Source of the DNA: an uncultured Dehalococcoidia bacterium
GTDB taxonomy: Bacteria; Chloroflexota; Dehalococcoidia; Lucifugimonadales; CATOSD01
Direction of reading: 5' to 3'
Assembly (NCBI GenBank): GCA_951812395.1
Contig: CATOSD010000002.1
Coordinates: 1,168,442-1,232,441 of the forward strand
DNA length: 64,000 nt
The notes under the pieces were generated by a model that made no database searches, was not told the origin of the DNA, and saw only the letters and a list, made by a program, of their open reading frames with translations. Positions 17,005 to 26,020 of the stretch are shown here, in pieces; the stretch's first letter is position 1; each line of letters opens with the position of its first letter. The position numbers and the translations under genes were made by a program.

Positions 17005-17955
17005 ATGCGGGACTACGCGATAAACCGACTAATCCTGCTGATACCCACGTTTTTTATCACGACATTCATCATATTCGTGCTGGTGCGCGTCATGCCGGGC
17101 GATGTGCTCGACCGGCTGCTGCAGGACGGCCTCATCGCCAACCAGGAGCAGCTCGAGGTCATGCGCACCGAGATGGGCATCAACCGTCCGATCGTCAACC
17201 AGTATATTGAGTTCATCGGCGACATCTTCCGCGGCGACTTTGGCAAGTCGCTCTGGACCGACCGCAAGGTGATTAACAGGATTGGCACCGCCCTGCCCGT
17301 CACGCTCGAGATCACCTTCCTGGGGATGCTTGTCGCCGTGGTTGTGGCAATTCCTGTGGGGGTGTTCGCCGCTCTGCGGCAGGATAGTATCCTTGACTAT
17401 CTGTTCCGCTCGTCCGCGTTTATATGGGTCGCCGCCCCCACCTTCTGGGTCGGCACCATAGTGATTACGTTCCCGGCGATATGGTGGGGCTACCTCGCCC
17501 CAATTCGCTACGCTCGCCTGACCGAAGACCCTGTAACCAACCTTCAACAGTTTATCGTGCCGGCTCTCATCCTGGGCCTGGGGCTGTCGGGCAGCCTCAT
17601 ACGTATCACGCGGGCCATGATGCTGGAAGTGCTCCGGCAGGACTACATCAGAACTGCGAGGGCAAAGGGTCTGGTGGAGCGAGTCGTCATCTACCAGCAC
17701 GCGCTCAAGAACGCGATGATCCCGGTCGCCACCTGGATAGGCCTGGACATCGCCTTCCTTATTGGCGGGACTGTGGTTATCGAGCAGATTTTCACCCTGC
17801 CCGGTATGGGAAGACTGCTCGTGGACTCGATCGACCTTCGCGACTGGCCCATGATCCAGGGCGCGGCCCTCTTCTTCACAATCTGGATTCTGCTGGTGAA
17901 CCTGGTAGTAGACCTGAGCTACGGTTGGCTGGATCCCAGAGTGCGCTATGAGTAG
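17005..17955 (+). CDS. Peptide-type ABC transporter permease (DppB/OppB family)
   Basis: 316 aa inner-membrane subunit of a dipeptide/oligopeptide/nickel-class importer. It has six hydrophobic segments, the large external loop after the first, and the EAA loop LRQDYIRTARAKGL that docks the ATPase. The family C terminus LVNLVVDLSYGWLDPRVRYE is intact. ATG at 17005 with AGGAG 9 nt upstream is preferred over a start at 16912. It is followed after 33 bp by the second permease. Confidence 0.93.
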   Translation: MRDYAINRLILLIPTFFITTFIIFVLVRVMPGDVLDRLLQDGLIANQEQLEVMRTEMGINRPIVNQYIEFIGDIFRGDFGKSLWTDRKVINRIGTALPVTLEITFLGMLVAVVVAIPVGVFAALRQDSILDYLFRSSAFIWVAAPTFWVGTIVITFPAIWWGYLAPIRYARLTEDPVTNLQQFIVPALILGLGLSGSLIRITRAMMLEVLRQDYIRTARAKGLVERVVIYQHALKNAMIPVATWIGLDIAFLIGGTVVIEQIFTLPGMGRLLVDSIDLRDWPMIQGAALFFTIWILLVNLVVDLSYGWLDPRVRYE

Positions 17956-17988
17956 CGCGCGCCAGGCGGACGGCGAGGACACATAGCG

Positions 17989-18933
17989 ATGGGCATGAGA
18001 TTCGAACGGAGCAACGCCGGCGATGCCGCCGCGGCTGAGCAAAGCCTTCTGGTCGAAGGGCTCAGACCGCAGCGGAGCCTACTCTTTCGATTCTGGCGCG
18101 CCTGGCGCCACAAGCCGCTGGCGGCCGGTGGCGGCTTGGTGTTGCTGTTCGTCATAGTCGTTGCTCTGCTGGCGCCCTGGATTTCCCCCTACCATCCGCT
18201 GTACCCGAACCTGGGTGACGAGCTGAAGGGCATCAGCACCACCTATTGGATGGGCACCGACAACTTCGGCCGCGACATTCTCAGCCGGATCATATACGGG
18301 GCCAGGGTGTCGCTAATCGTAGCCGCAGTATCGGTGGGCGTCGGCATAACCGGCGCTACCGTGCTTGGAATGGTGTCAGGCTACATCGGCGGAAGGATGG
18401 ACCGCTACGTCCAGCGGTTCGTCGACGCATTCATGAGCATTCCCGCGCTGGTGTTCCTGCTGGTGGCCGCCGGCGCGCTCGGGCCGAGCCTTCAGACCGT
18501 GATCGTCATCCTCGCCGTGAGATACACCTTCACGCAGTCGCGCCTCATAAGAGGGTCCGTCATCTCAATCAAGGAAAACCAATACTTCGACGGCGCAAAG
18601 GCCGTAGGCGTGCCGCTCGTTGGCATACTGTGGCGTTACGTGCTGCCCAACGTCGCCCCCACCGCGCTGGTGCTCGCCACCGCCGCGGTGGGCTGGGCCA
18701 TCCTGGCCGAGGCGTCGCTGAGCTTCCTGGGTTACGGCGTTCCGCCGCCCAGCCCGACCTGGGGCGGCATGCTCGCGTTCGAGAGCCGCGACTTCTTCCG
18801 CCAGCAGTGGACCATGGCGGTCGCACCCGGCGTCATTCTCACCATCGTGGTATTCAGCATGAATATGTTCGGCGACGGTGTAAGAGACGTTCTCGACCCC
18901 CGTCTCCGAGGAAGCCGCACCGAGGCCCAGTAG
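17989..18933 (+). CDS. Peptide-type ABC transporter permease (DppC/OppC family)
   Basis: 314 aa, second membrane subunit of the importer. A cytoplasmic N-terminal tail leads to six membrane segments with the family sequence GTDNFGRDILSRIIYGARVS, an EAA-type loop (KENQYFDGAKAVGVP) and FLGYGVPPPSPTWGGML. It ends with the GVRDVLDPRLR signature. Homologues normally continue with two ATPase genes (DppD, DppF), but here a binding-protein gene follows and no ATPase is in the window. Confidence 0.93.
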   Translation: MGMRFERSNAGDAAAAEQSLLVEGLRPQRSLLFRFWRAWRHKPLAAGGGLVLLFVIVVALLAPWISPYHPLYPNLGDELKGISTTYWMGTDNFGRDILSRIIYGARVSLIVAAVSVGVGITGATVLGMVSGYIGGRMDRYVQRFVDAFMSIPALVFLLVAAGALGPSLQTVIVILAVRYTFTQSRLIRGSVISIKENQYFDGAKAVGVPLVGILWRYVLPNVAPTALVLATAAVGWAILAEASLSFLGYGVPPPSPTWGGMLAFESRDFFRQQWTMAVAPGVILTIVVFSMNMFGDGVRDVLDPRLRGSRTEAQ

Positions 18934-19009
18934 GCGTCGCCAAGTTGCTACAGGTCTACCGATGCCCGGGCGTCCAGTGTTCAGGCGGACAAGGAAAGGA
19001 GGCTGCGCC

Positions 19010-19054
19010 ATGAGACGCAACCTCATCTCGCGCCATAACCCAGCACGGAGGTGA
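19010..19054 (+). CDS. Possible 14-residue leader ORF before the binding-protein gene
   Basis: ATG at 19010 has AAGGAGG 8 nt upstream and reads MRRNLISRHNPARR before TGA. It sits in the 206-bp gap between the permease and binding-protein genes. The ribosome binding site is as good as those of real genes nearby, but a peptide this short could be chance. Confidence 0.3.
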   Translation: MRRNLISRHNPARR

Positions 19055-19139
19055 CCGAGAGGATACTACTAGCAAGGATACCACTGGCTTTGTGACGTAG
19101 AAGAGTATGAAACGGTACCATATCTGTAGGAGGAAGCAA

Positions 19140-21335
19140 TTGAAAGCGATAAGACTATTGCCACTGGCATTGGCTCTGGCGGCGATGCTGCTGGTGTCTG
19201 TCCTGGCGTGCGGTACACAGGAATCAGAAGCGCCACCGACGCCAACGCCTATCGACGTTGAAGGTATCGTCAATCGTGCCCTTGCTGGAACGCAGCCGGG
19301 TGTTACGTCTGATGAGGTCGCTTCAGCCATACAGCAGGCGCTGTCCACGCAGCCAGGGGTCACGTCCCAGGACGTCGCCAATGAGATCGCCAAGGCGTTG
19401 GCGGCTCAACCCGGAGGCGTAACATCACAGGAAATGGCCGGCGCTATCGCGAGTGCCCTCGAGCAGCAGCAGCCTGGCATTACGACTGAAGACGTCGCCT
19501 CTGAGATCGCCAACGCTCTCAGGGCTCAGCAACCTGGCGTAACCTCCGAAGAGGTGGGTGCAGCCATACAGGGCGCGCTTGAAGCAAGGCCCGGAGTGAC
19601 CGAAGACCAGGTAGCCGCGGCCATCGAGAGAGCGCTGGCCACGCAGATGGCGATGGCCGAGCCCACGGCCGCCCCAGACGGCATGATGATGATGGAAGCA
19701 CAGTTCGGTGGCTTCCTCGACTTGCCTACGGGCACGGGTCGCCAGACGAACACCGACCCGCACAAGACCCCCTGCTGCACCACCTGGTGGCAGCCGGTGA
19801 GCAACCGCGTTGTCGACCTTCACCCCATTACCCTGGAGCCGAGGCCCCAGGTGGCTGAGAGCTGGGAATGGTCCAATGACCTACTGACGCTTACGCTCGT
19901 CATCCGCGACGACATCTCCTTCCAGGACAAGGCCCCCGTCAATGGGCGCGACATGGTCGCTGAAGACGTCGCTTACTCCCTGCGCAGGTCCAGGGGCCTC
20001 GAAAACCCCGAAAATTTGGACGAGGTGAACTGGCCTCGCTCCAGCGTGCTCCGCTCGATGGCTGACGCGCAGGCGGTGGACGACACAACGGTCGAAGTCA
20101 CCCTGAACAACGTTGACGGCGGCTTCCTGCTCGGCCTGGGCGATATTCGCAACATGGTCGTGCCCAAGGAGCTTGTGGACCAGTGCGGCGACCTCAAGGA
20201 CACCGCCAATTGCACCATTGGCATAGGACCGTTCATACTCGACCTGTTCGACGAGCAGGTCAAGTACGACTATGTCAGGAACGACAACTACTGGCGCCAG
20301 AACGATGAGGGCGAGAGCCTGCCGTACCTCGAAGGCCTGCGCTACACCGCCATTTCCGACAAGGCGGCTATCATAGCGGGGCTGCGCTCCGGACAGCTCG
20401 ACATGTGGGCGTCCTCGCAGGTGATGCCCCGCAACGTGCTGGACATCCAGGGCACCAACCCCGAGATCAAGCGCCACGCATACGTCGGCGCGTGTTGCGG
20501 CAACATCGGCATACAGTTCGACATCACCAAGGCGCCGTTCGACGACATCCGCGTGCGCCGGGCCATCCACCTGTTGATAGACCGCGACACCACGTCGGGC
20601 ACCCACTTCGGCGGCGGCCCGGAGAGCTACGGCAGGGACTGGAACTACGGCACGCCGGCGTCTTCGCTGTTCGTCGACTACGCGCTGCCGCAGGCTGAGG
20701 TGAGCACACTACCCGGGTTCCGACAGCCAAAGACGGACGACATAGAGGAGGCTAAACAGCTTCTGGCCGCGGCGGGCTTCCCGGACGGCTTCAAGTTCCA
20801 GTGTGACGCTTCGGCCAGCGGAAGAGGCGCAGTCCACGGCGACGCGGACGGCTGCTTCCTCGTCCAGGCACAGTTCATCCGCGACTACCAGGTGAGCGGC
20901 GTTCTGCCGGAGCTTGAGATAGAAGTGAAGACCTTCGACAACATGCACGAGCGCAACGTAAACTACCTGCATCCGGGCGTATTCTGGTGGAGCTACACCT
21001 ACGAGATGGACCCGGGCCTGCAGCTACAACTGACCTACGGCTGCGAGGGCGGACGCAACTACGTGTGGCCGCGCGACCGCGACGAGGACCTGTGCGACGA
21101 CACCTGGCAGTCCAAGTGGCAAGTGCAGCAATCCGAGCTGGACCCGGCCAAGCGTCAGGCGCTGCTCCACGACCTGCAGCGCTACACCATAGACCAGGTC
21201 TGGAAGGCACTGGTGTGGGACCCCAAGTACAGCATTCTCTACAACGACAGAGTGCACGGGGTCGAGGAACACCTGGGGCCGTCCGTTGGCATCATCCCCA
21301 ACTACAACCTGGAGTTCCTCTGGAAGACACAATAG
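19140..21335 (+). CDS. ABC transporter substrate-binding lipoprotein (family 5) with N-terminal repeat linker
   Basis: 731 aa. The TTG at 19140, with AGGAGG 6 nt upstream, gives a clean lipoprotein signal (MKAIRLLPLALALAAMLLVS, lipobox VLAC, Cys24); the in-frame ATG at 19107 would spoil it. Residues about 52-169 are six tandem 19-21-residue repeats of the form PGVTSxxVAxAIxxALxxQ, probably a helical stalk. The family 5 peptide/nickel-type binding domain follows (from about 185), with AESWEWSNDLLTLTLVIRDD, DVAYSLRR, RRAIHLLIDRD and a late KYSILYNDRVHGV. It captures a peptide-like solute for the two permeases upstream. Confidence 0.92.
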   Translation: MKAIRLLPLALALAAMLLVSVLACGTQESEAPPTPTPIDVEGIVNRALAGTQPGVTSDEVASAIQQALSTQPGVTSQDVANEIAKALAAQPGGVTSQEMAGAIASALEQQQPGITTEDVASEIANALRAQQPGVTSEEVGAAIQGALEARPGVTEDQVAAAIERALATQMAMAEPTAAPDGMMMMEAQFGGFLDLPTGTGRQTNTDPHKTPCCTTWWQPVSNRVVDLHPITLEPRPQVAESWEWSNDLLTLTLVIRDDISFQDKAPVNGRDMVAEDVAYSLRRSRGLENPENLDEVNWPRSSVLRSMADAQAVDDTTVEVTLNNVDGGFLLGLGDIRNMVVPKELVDQCGDLKDTANCTIGIGPFILDLFDEQVKYDYVRNDNYWRQNDEGESLPYLEGLRYTAISDKAAIIAGLRSGQLDMWASSQVMPRNVLDIQGTNPEIKRHAYVGACCGNIGIQFDITKAPFDDIRVRRAIHLLIDRDTTSGTHFGGGPESYGRDWNYGTPASSLFVDYALPQAEVSTLPGFRQPKTDDIEEAKQLLAAAGFPDGFKFQCDASASGRGAVHGDADGCFLVQAQFIRDYQVSGVLPELEIEVKTFDNMHERNVNYLHPGVFWWSYTYEMDPGLQLQLTYGCEGGRNYVWPRDRDEDLCDDTWQSKWQVQQSELDPAKRQALLHDLQRYTIDQVWKALVWDPKYSILYNDRVHGVEEHLGPSVGIIPNYNLEFLWKTQ

Positions 21336-21478
21336 CGGTGTTAGTGCCGGGGCGTGCGCAGCGCGCGTTCCGGCGTGACGCCTGACAATCCGGCTCGCCC
21401 CAGGCTCGCTCCTGCGGGTTTGGGGTGAGCGCGTTAATCCGCCGGCGTCTAATGGCGCCTGCCAAGAGAGTCCGCCGC

Positions 21479-22267
21479 ATGGCCTACAGGTACGCAAAGT
21501 ATGAAAAGCGAGGTCACGTAGCCTACGTGACAATAGACCGACCCGAAGTGATGAACGCCCTGCACCCGCCGGCCAATGAGGAGCTTTCCCGCATCTGGAC
21601 CGACTTCCAGGAAGACGACGAGATGTGGTTGGCGGTGCTGACAGGGACGGGTGAGCGAGCCTTCTGCGCGGGCGCCGACCTCAAGCACATGGCCCAATTT
21701 CAGGGCCGAGGCGAGAACCGCCACCTGGCTAACCGCGGTGGATTCGGCGGCCTGGACACACGATTCGACCTGTGGAAACCTGTCATTGCCGCCGTCAACG
21801 GATACTGCTTGGCCGGGGGTTTCGAACTGATGCTGGCCTGCGACATCGTCGTCGCTGCGGAGCACGCGCAATTCGGGCTGCCCGAGCCACGCTGGGGGCT
21901 GGACGCCGGGCCAACCGGCTTTCACCGGCTGGTGCGCCAGGTTCCCACCAAGACGGCCATGGGCATGCTGCTCACGGGAAGGTTCATCGATGCCCAGGAA
22001 GCCAGGCAGATCGGGCTGGTCAACGAGGTCGTCCCGGCGGCAGAGCTGATGTCGGCCGCGGGCCGGTGGGCAGATCAGATCCTGGAATGCGCCCCTCTCT
22101 CGGTGCGCGGCACCAAGCAGGCCGCGTACGCGGGTCTCGGCCTGCCCCTGGAGACGGCTGCTCGCCTGGAGTTCGATTGGCGCGTGCGCTCGGCGGCGTC
22201 CGACGACCGCCTGGAGGGGCCGAAGGCATTTTCGGAGAAGCGCACCCCAGCCTGGATGGGCCGCTAG
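21479..22267 (+). CDS. Enoyl-CoA hydratase/isomerase family protein
   Basis: 262 aa crotonase-fold enzyme. VTIDRPEVMNALHPP opens the fold. The oxyanion-hole segments are FCAGADLKHM and NGYCLAGGFELMLACDIVVAA, and EARQIGLVNEVVP lies in the C-terminal third. The CoA ester acted on cannot be read from sequence. ATG at 21479 aligns with the start of the paralogue at 24932; the frame extends upstream to 21425 with a GTG. It opens a four-gene acyl-CoA cluster. Confidence 0.92.
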   Translation: MAYRYAKYEKRGHVAYVTIDRPEVMNALHPPANEELSRIWTDFQEDDEMWLAVLTGTGERAFCAGADLKHMAQFQGRGENRHLANRGGFGGLDTRFDLWKPVIAAVNGYCLAGGFELMLACDIVVAAEHAQFGLPEPRWGLDAGPTGFHRLVRQVPTKTAMGMLLTGRFIDAQEARQIGLVNEVVPAAELMSAAGRWADQILECAPLSVRGTKQAAYAGLGLPLETAARLEFDWRVRSAASDDRLEGPKAFSEKRTPAWMGR

Positions 22268-22283
22268 GACGCGCTGCGTAGCC

Positions 22284-22312
22284 TTGCCCGCACCGCCCTT
22301 TCAACCTAGAAT
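22284..22312 (+). promoter_or_regulatory. Predicted promoter of the CoA-transferase genes
   Basis: TTGCCC (22284-22289), 17-bp spacer, TAGAAT (22307-22312), in the 156-bp gap after the hydratase gene. Confidence 0.5.
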
Positions 22313-22423
22313 AGGCCCTGTGTAGACGGCTCGTCATCGCTGGTCCGCATCCGTCGCCTACACACTGGCGTCGGTGGTGCGGGCGGTCCCGGCGGAAGAC
22401 GCGAAAGCCTGAGGCGAAGTCTG

Positions 22424-23659
22424 ATGGTCACCACAGCCGTGGGGTTGAGCGACGTTCGCGTCCTGGACCTGTCTCAGGACATCGCGGGGCCATATGCCGC
22501 CTGCCTGATCGGCGCGTTCGGCGCGGACGTGATCAAAGTCGAGCCACCCGGCCAGGGCGACCTTACGCGCCGCAGGGGCCCATTTGCCAACGACGAGCCT
22601 GACCCAAACCGCGGCGCTCCGTTTTTGTACTTGAACCGCAACAAGCGCGGCGTGACCCTGGACTTGCGCACGCCTACCGGCCTGGCTCTTGCGCGGCGGC
22701 TGATCGACGTCGCGGACGTCGTAATCGATAGCTCCGAACCTGGCTCCTCCCTGTTCGAAGCGCTGGACGGCCGGCGGCTTCGCGGCTCCAACCCGGCGCT
22801 GGTGGTGACGTCCGTGACGAACTTTGGGCGTTCGGGACCTTACAGGCAATACAGGGGCGGCGAGCTTGTGCTGGATGCTCTCGGCGGGTGGGTGTTCGTC
22901 ACCGGAGAGCCGGACCGGGAGCCGGTGAAACCGGGCCTGTTCCAGGCGCAGTATTCCGCGGGCCTGAACGCCGCAATCCATTCACTGGCGGCGCTTAACG
23001 TGCGGCAGGCCACCGGTGAGGGCCGAAACGTCGAGGTGTCCGTCATGGAAACTGCCGCCCACTTCGTCGGCATGGGCATCTCCATGTTCTCCAGCTCGGG
23101 CGATTTGCAGGTGCGCGCCGGTAGCTGGACCTCGATGCTCAAGGGCTGGGACGGCCCCCGCAGCCATCCCACCGAGATATACGAGTGCAAGGATGGCCAC
23201 GTGGGCGTTGCGGTACAGACTCAGGGACAGTGGGAGATGTTCGTGCTGGCATTGGGCGTTCCGGAGCTGGAGACGGACCCTAGATTCGCCACCAACTACT
23301 CGGAGCGAGGACGCCACGTGCGGGAGTTCAACGCGGTCGTCGCGCCCTGGTTCTTGGAGCGGACGCGGCGCGAGATTTTCGACCTGCTCGGCCAGTACCG
23401 GATCCCCTGCGGCATGGCCTATACCGCGGAGGAGATACTGGAAGACCCGCAGCACGAGAGTGTAGAATTCTTCCAGCAGCTCGAGCAGGCTGATGGTTCT
23501 ACACTGCCCTTCCCGCGCTTGCCCTTGCGTGGCGACGGCCTGCACATGCGGATGACCCGCGCGCCGTCACTGGGCGAGCACAATCGCGAAGTCTACACCG
23601 AATTGCTTGGCCTGAGCGGGGCCGAACTTGCGTCATTGCGCAGCGCGGGGGTGATCTAA
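22424..23659 (+). CDS. Family III CoA-transferase (CaiB/BaiF type), first copy
   Basis: 411 aa. Moves CoA between a CoA-thioester donor and a carboxylic acid by an Asp-linked mechanism. Family landmarks are VLDLSQDIAGPYAACLIGAFGAD, VIKVEPPGQGDLTRR, FLYLNRNKRGVTLDL, NPALVVTSVTNFGRSGPY and GRNVEVSVMETAA. Start ATG at 22424 with a weak ribosome binding site. Its TAA overlaps the ATG of the next gene (TAATG), so the two are translationally coupled and probably form a heteromer or act in sequence. Confidence 0.93.
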   Translation: MVTTAVGLSDVRVLDLSQDIAGPYAACLIGAFGADVIKVEPPGQGDLTRRRGPFANDEPDPNRGAPFLYLNRNKRGVTLDLRTPTGLALARRLIDVADVVIDSSEPGSSLFEALDGRRLRGSNPALVVTSVTNFGRSGPYRQYRGGELVLDALGGWVFVTGEPDREPVKPGLFQAQYSAGLNAAIHSLAALNVRQATGEGRNVEVSVMETAAHFVGMGISMFSSSGDLQVRAGSWTSMLKGWDGPRSHPTEIYECKDGHVGVAVQTQGQWEMFVLALGVPELETDPRFATNYSERGRHVREFNAVVAPWFLERTRREIFDLLGQYRIPCGMAYTAEEILEDPQHESVEFFQQLEQADGSTLPFPRLPLRGDGLHMRMTRAPSLGEHNREVYTELLGLSGAELASLRSAGVI

Positions 23660-24897
23660 TGCTACTTCAAGGCGTCCGAATACTCGACCTTACGTACTAC
23701 ATCGCCGGGCCGGTGGGTACCCAGGTGCTCGCCGATCTCGGCGCGGAGACCATCAAGGTCGAAGGCCCATTCGCGTCCACCAGGACACGAGTCGACGAGA
23801 CGCCCGAGAACGGCGGCTCCCGTCCACGGGTGGTCGTAGCCTACACCGGCTTCAACTTCCTCAACCGCAACAAGCGCAGCGTGGTGCTCAACCTCGCCTC
23901 GGACGAGGGCAAGGAGGTCTTTCGCGACCTGGTGCGAATCAGCGACCTGATTGTCGAGAACTACAGCCTTCGGGTAATGCGAAACTTCGGATTCGAATAC
24001 CCGGCGCTCAGGGAGATCAACCCGGGCATCATAGTTATCTCAATGCCGGGATATGGGCGCGAGGGACCGTATCGGGAGTACGCGTCCTGGGGCGAAACGA
24101 TCGAGTCAACCGCCGGACTTACCCAGATGACCGGCTACGAGGATGGCCCCCCGTTGCGCTCCGCTATCTACATGCCCGACCCGTTCAGCGGTATGTATGC
24201 TGCCATGGCTGCCATGGTATGCCTCAACCAGCGCTCCAAGACGGGCCAGGGGCAGCACGTCACGGTCAGCCACCTGGAATCCGCGTCGCAGCTATCGGGC
24301 GAGGTCGTCCTGGATTACGCCATGAACGGGCGAAACGGGCGCAGAATGGGCAGCCACAACAAGTACCGCGCTCCCCACGGCGTCTACCCTTGCGCCGGAG
24401 ACGACGAGTGGGTTGCAATAGACGTGGGCGGCGAGGAGGAGTGGGACGCCTTCCGCGCCGCGCTGGGCGACCCGGACTGGGCGCGGGAGCCGCGGTTCGC
24501 CGACGTGCTCGCCCGCCACGCCAACCAGGACGCGCTCGACCAGCACATAGCGGACTGGACCCGCCGGCGCGAGAAGTCCGAGGTTGCTGCCACGCTCCAG
24601 GGTGTGGGCGTCGCCGCGGGCGCGGTCCAAAACGCCGGCGATCTCGTTGAGGACCCACACCTGAACGAGCGGGGCTATTTCTGGCGCTACGCGGAGAACC
24701 TCGACGGCCACCCCAAAGTCGCCTTCCCGGGCGGCAGGGCCACCTACGAAGGTGCGCCAACCAACGTGCTGCGCCGCTCTGCCGCGTTCGGCGAGGATAA
24801 CGCCTACGTCCTTGGCGGTCTACTCGGCTACTCCGACGGACAAATCGACCGGCTGCGCGAACTGGAAGTGACTCTCGACATTCTTCCCAAGTTCTGA
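23659..24897 (+). CDS. Family III CoA-transferase (CaiB/BaiF type), second copy
   Basis: 412 aa, the same family as the upstream gene but clearly diverged. Visible are ILDLTYYIAGPVGTQVLADLGAETIKVEGP, FNFLNRNKRSVVLNL, GIIVISMPGYGREGPYREYA and QHVTVSHLESASQLSG. Starts within the stop of the first copy. Carboxylic acid activation by CoA transfer fits with the flanking hydratases and the downstream acyl-CoA dehydrogenases. Confidence 0.93.
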   Translation: MLLQGVRILDLTYYIAGPVGTQVLADLGAETIKVEGPFASTRTRVDETPENGGSRPRVVVAYTGFNFLNRNKRSVVLNLASDEGKEVFRDLVRISDLIVENYSLRVMRNFGFEYPALREINPGIIVISMPGYGREGPYREYASWGETIESTAGLTQMTGYEDGPPLRSAIYMPDPFSGMYAAMAAMVCLNQRSKTGQGQHVTVSHLESASQLSGEVVLDYAMNGRNGRRMGSHNKYRAPHGVYPCAGDDEWVAIDVGGEEEWDAFRAALGDPDWAREPRFADVLARHANQDALDQHIADWTRRREKSEVAATLQGVGVAAGAVQNAGDLVEDPHLNERGYFWRYAENLDGHPKVAFPGGRATYEGAPTNVLRRSAAFGEDNAYVLGGLLGYSDGQIDRLRELEVTLDILPKF

Positions 24898-24931
24898 TGA
24901 CCCGAATCTGATAGGCAAACAGGAGGCTAGA

Positions 24932-25711
24932 ATGGCTGTGATAGATTACGAAAAGAGAGGCAGGGTCGCCTACGTCACCATCAACCGGCCTGAGGCCATG
25001 AACGCCCTCAACCGCGAGGTGCAGACCGGCCTCGCCGACGCCTGGCGTGAGGTGGAGTCGGACCAGGACGTGTTCGCAGCGGTGCTGTCCGGCGCAGGCG
25101 GCCGGGCGTTCTCGGCGGGTGCCGACCTGAAGACGATGGAGACCGGCGACGACCGTGGCGAGCCGGTGGTGCCGGCACAGCGCGAGGACGGCACTCTGGG
25201 GCCGTCCGTCAAAGGCGTCAGCAAGCCCGTCGTGGCCGCCATCGACGGATACTGCCTCGCGGGCGGCCTGGAGCTTGCGCTCGCCTGCGACATTCGCATC
25301 GCCACGGAGCGCTCCCAGTTCGGCTGCCCGGAGGTGAAGTGGAACCTGCTGCACGGCTTTGGCGCCCAAGTCATGCCTTTCAGCGCCCACATGTCCAGCA
25401 TGATGGAGCTGCTGCTGACTGGCGAGTTCATCGATGCCCAGGAGGCCAGGCGAATCGGGCTGGTCTCCCGCGTGGTCGACGACGGAAAGCACCTGGAGGC
25501 CGCGGAGGAACTGTGCGAGAGGATTTGCCAAAACGCTCCGCTCGCCATTCGGGTGACCAAGGAACTGGCGTCCCTGAAAGTGAACCAAGGGCTGCGTGAC
25601 GGCATGCGCCTGTACGCCACGCTCGGTAGGCTTCTAAGGACAACCAACGATTCCAAGGAGGGTCCTCGGGCGTTCGCGGAAAAGCGCCGGCCCAGCTTCA
25701 CCGGCAGGTAG
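24932..25711 (+). CDS. Enoyl-CoA hydratase/isomerase family protein, second copy
   Basis: 259 aa crotonase-fold enzyme with VTINRPEAMNALNRE, the oxyanion segments FSAGADLKTM and DGYCLAGGLELALACDIRIA, and EARRIGLVSRVV. ATG at 24932 with an AGGAGG-like site upstream (CAGGAGG). It is similar in length and motif content to the hydratase at 21479, giving the cluster a symmetric hydratase / CoA-transferase / CoA-transferase / hydratase order. It lies 34 bp after the second CoA-transferase. Confidence 0.93.
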   Translation: MAVIDYEKRGRVAYVTINRPEAMNALNREVQTGLADAWREVESDQDVFAAVLSGAGGRAFSAGADLKTMETGDDRGEPVVPAQREDGTLGPSVKGVSKPVVAAIDGYCLAGGLELALACDIRIATERSQFGCPEVKWNLLHGFGAQVMPFSAHMSSMMELLLTGEFIDAQEARRIGLVSRVVDDGKHLEAAEELCERICQNAPLAIRVTKELASLKVNQGLRDGMRLYATLGRLLRTTNDSKEGPRAFAEKRRPSFTGR

Positions 25712-26020
25712 CCACTAGGTTCCCTTCCCAGTTGACTTGCTGACAGGGGAAGGCATCGGGAATGAGCCATCCAGAGGAGTCCCTTTCCCTGGCACGGGAA
25801 AGGTCGTGTGCTACTTTTTCAATCGCTCAACCCGCAAGTCCCTTCCCCCTCGCAGGGGGAAGGCTAGGATGGGGGTGACGAATCGGACGCAACCAGCTGG
25901 CTTCTCAATGCCTACCACTGTCACCCCCAGACTGGAAACGAGCCTACCCTGAACCTGCCGAAGGGATGGGTGTGAATCGCGACGCGCCACCCATCCTCTT
26001 CGGTGTCTTCGTCCGGTCAC
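25712..26020. repeat. Intergenic repeat block with several G-rich hairpins
   Basis: 309 bp between convergent genes, no ORF supported. Hairpins: CCTTTCCC/GGGAAAGG at 25782-25803 followed by CTTTTTC at 25813-25820; CCTTCCCCC/GGGGGAAGG at 25841-25863 with the loop TCGCA, identical to that in the MITEs at 6813 and 61152. GAACCTGCCGAAGGG near 25951 is a variant of the CCCTGAGCCTGTCGAAGGG motif. No terminal inverted repeat bounds the block, so it looks like decayed copies. Confidence 0.65.

Noticed and set aside
19290-19646. Tandem DNA repeats as a CRISPR-like array
   Set aside because: They are in-frame coding repeats of an ABC binding protein, vary in sequence and have no spacers.
24266-25588. 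440-codon minus-strand frame across the CoA-transferase and hydratase genes
   Set aside because: It spans two convincing plus-strand genes and their gap, with typical antisense composition.
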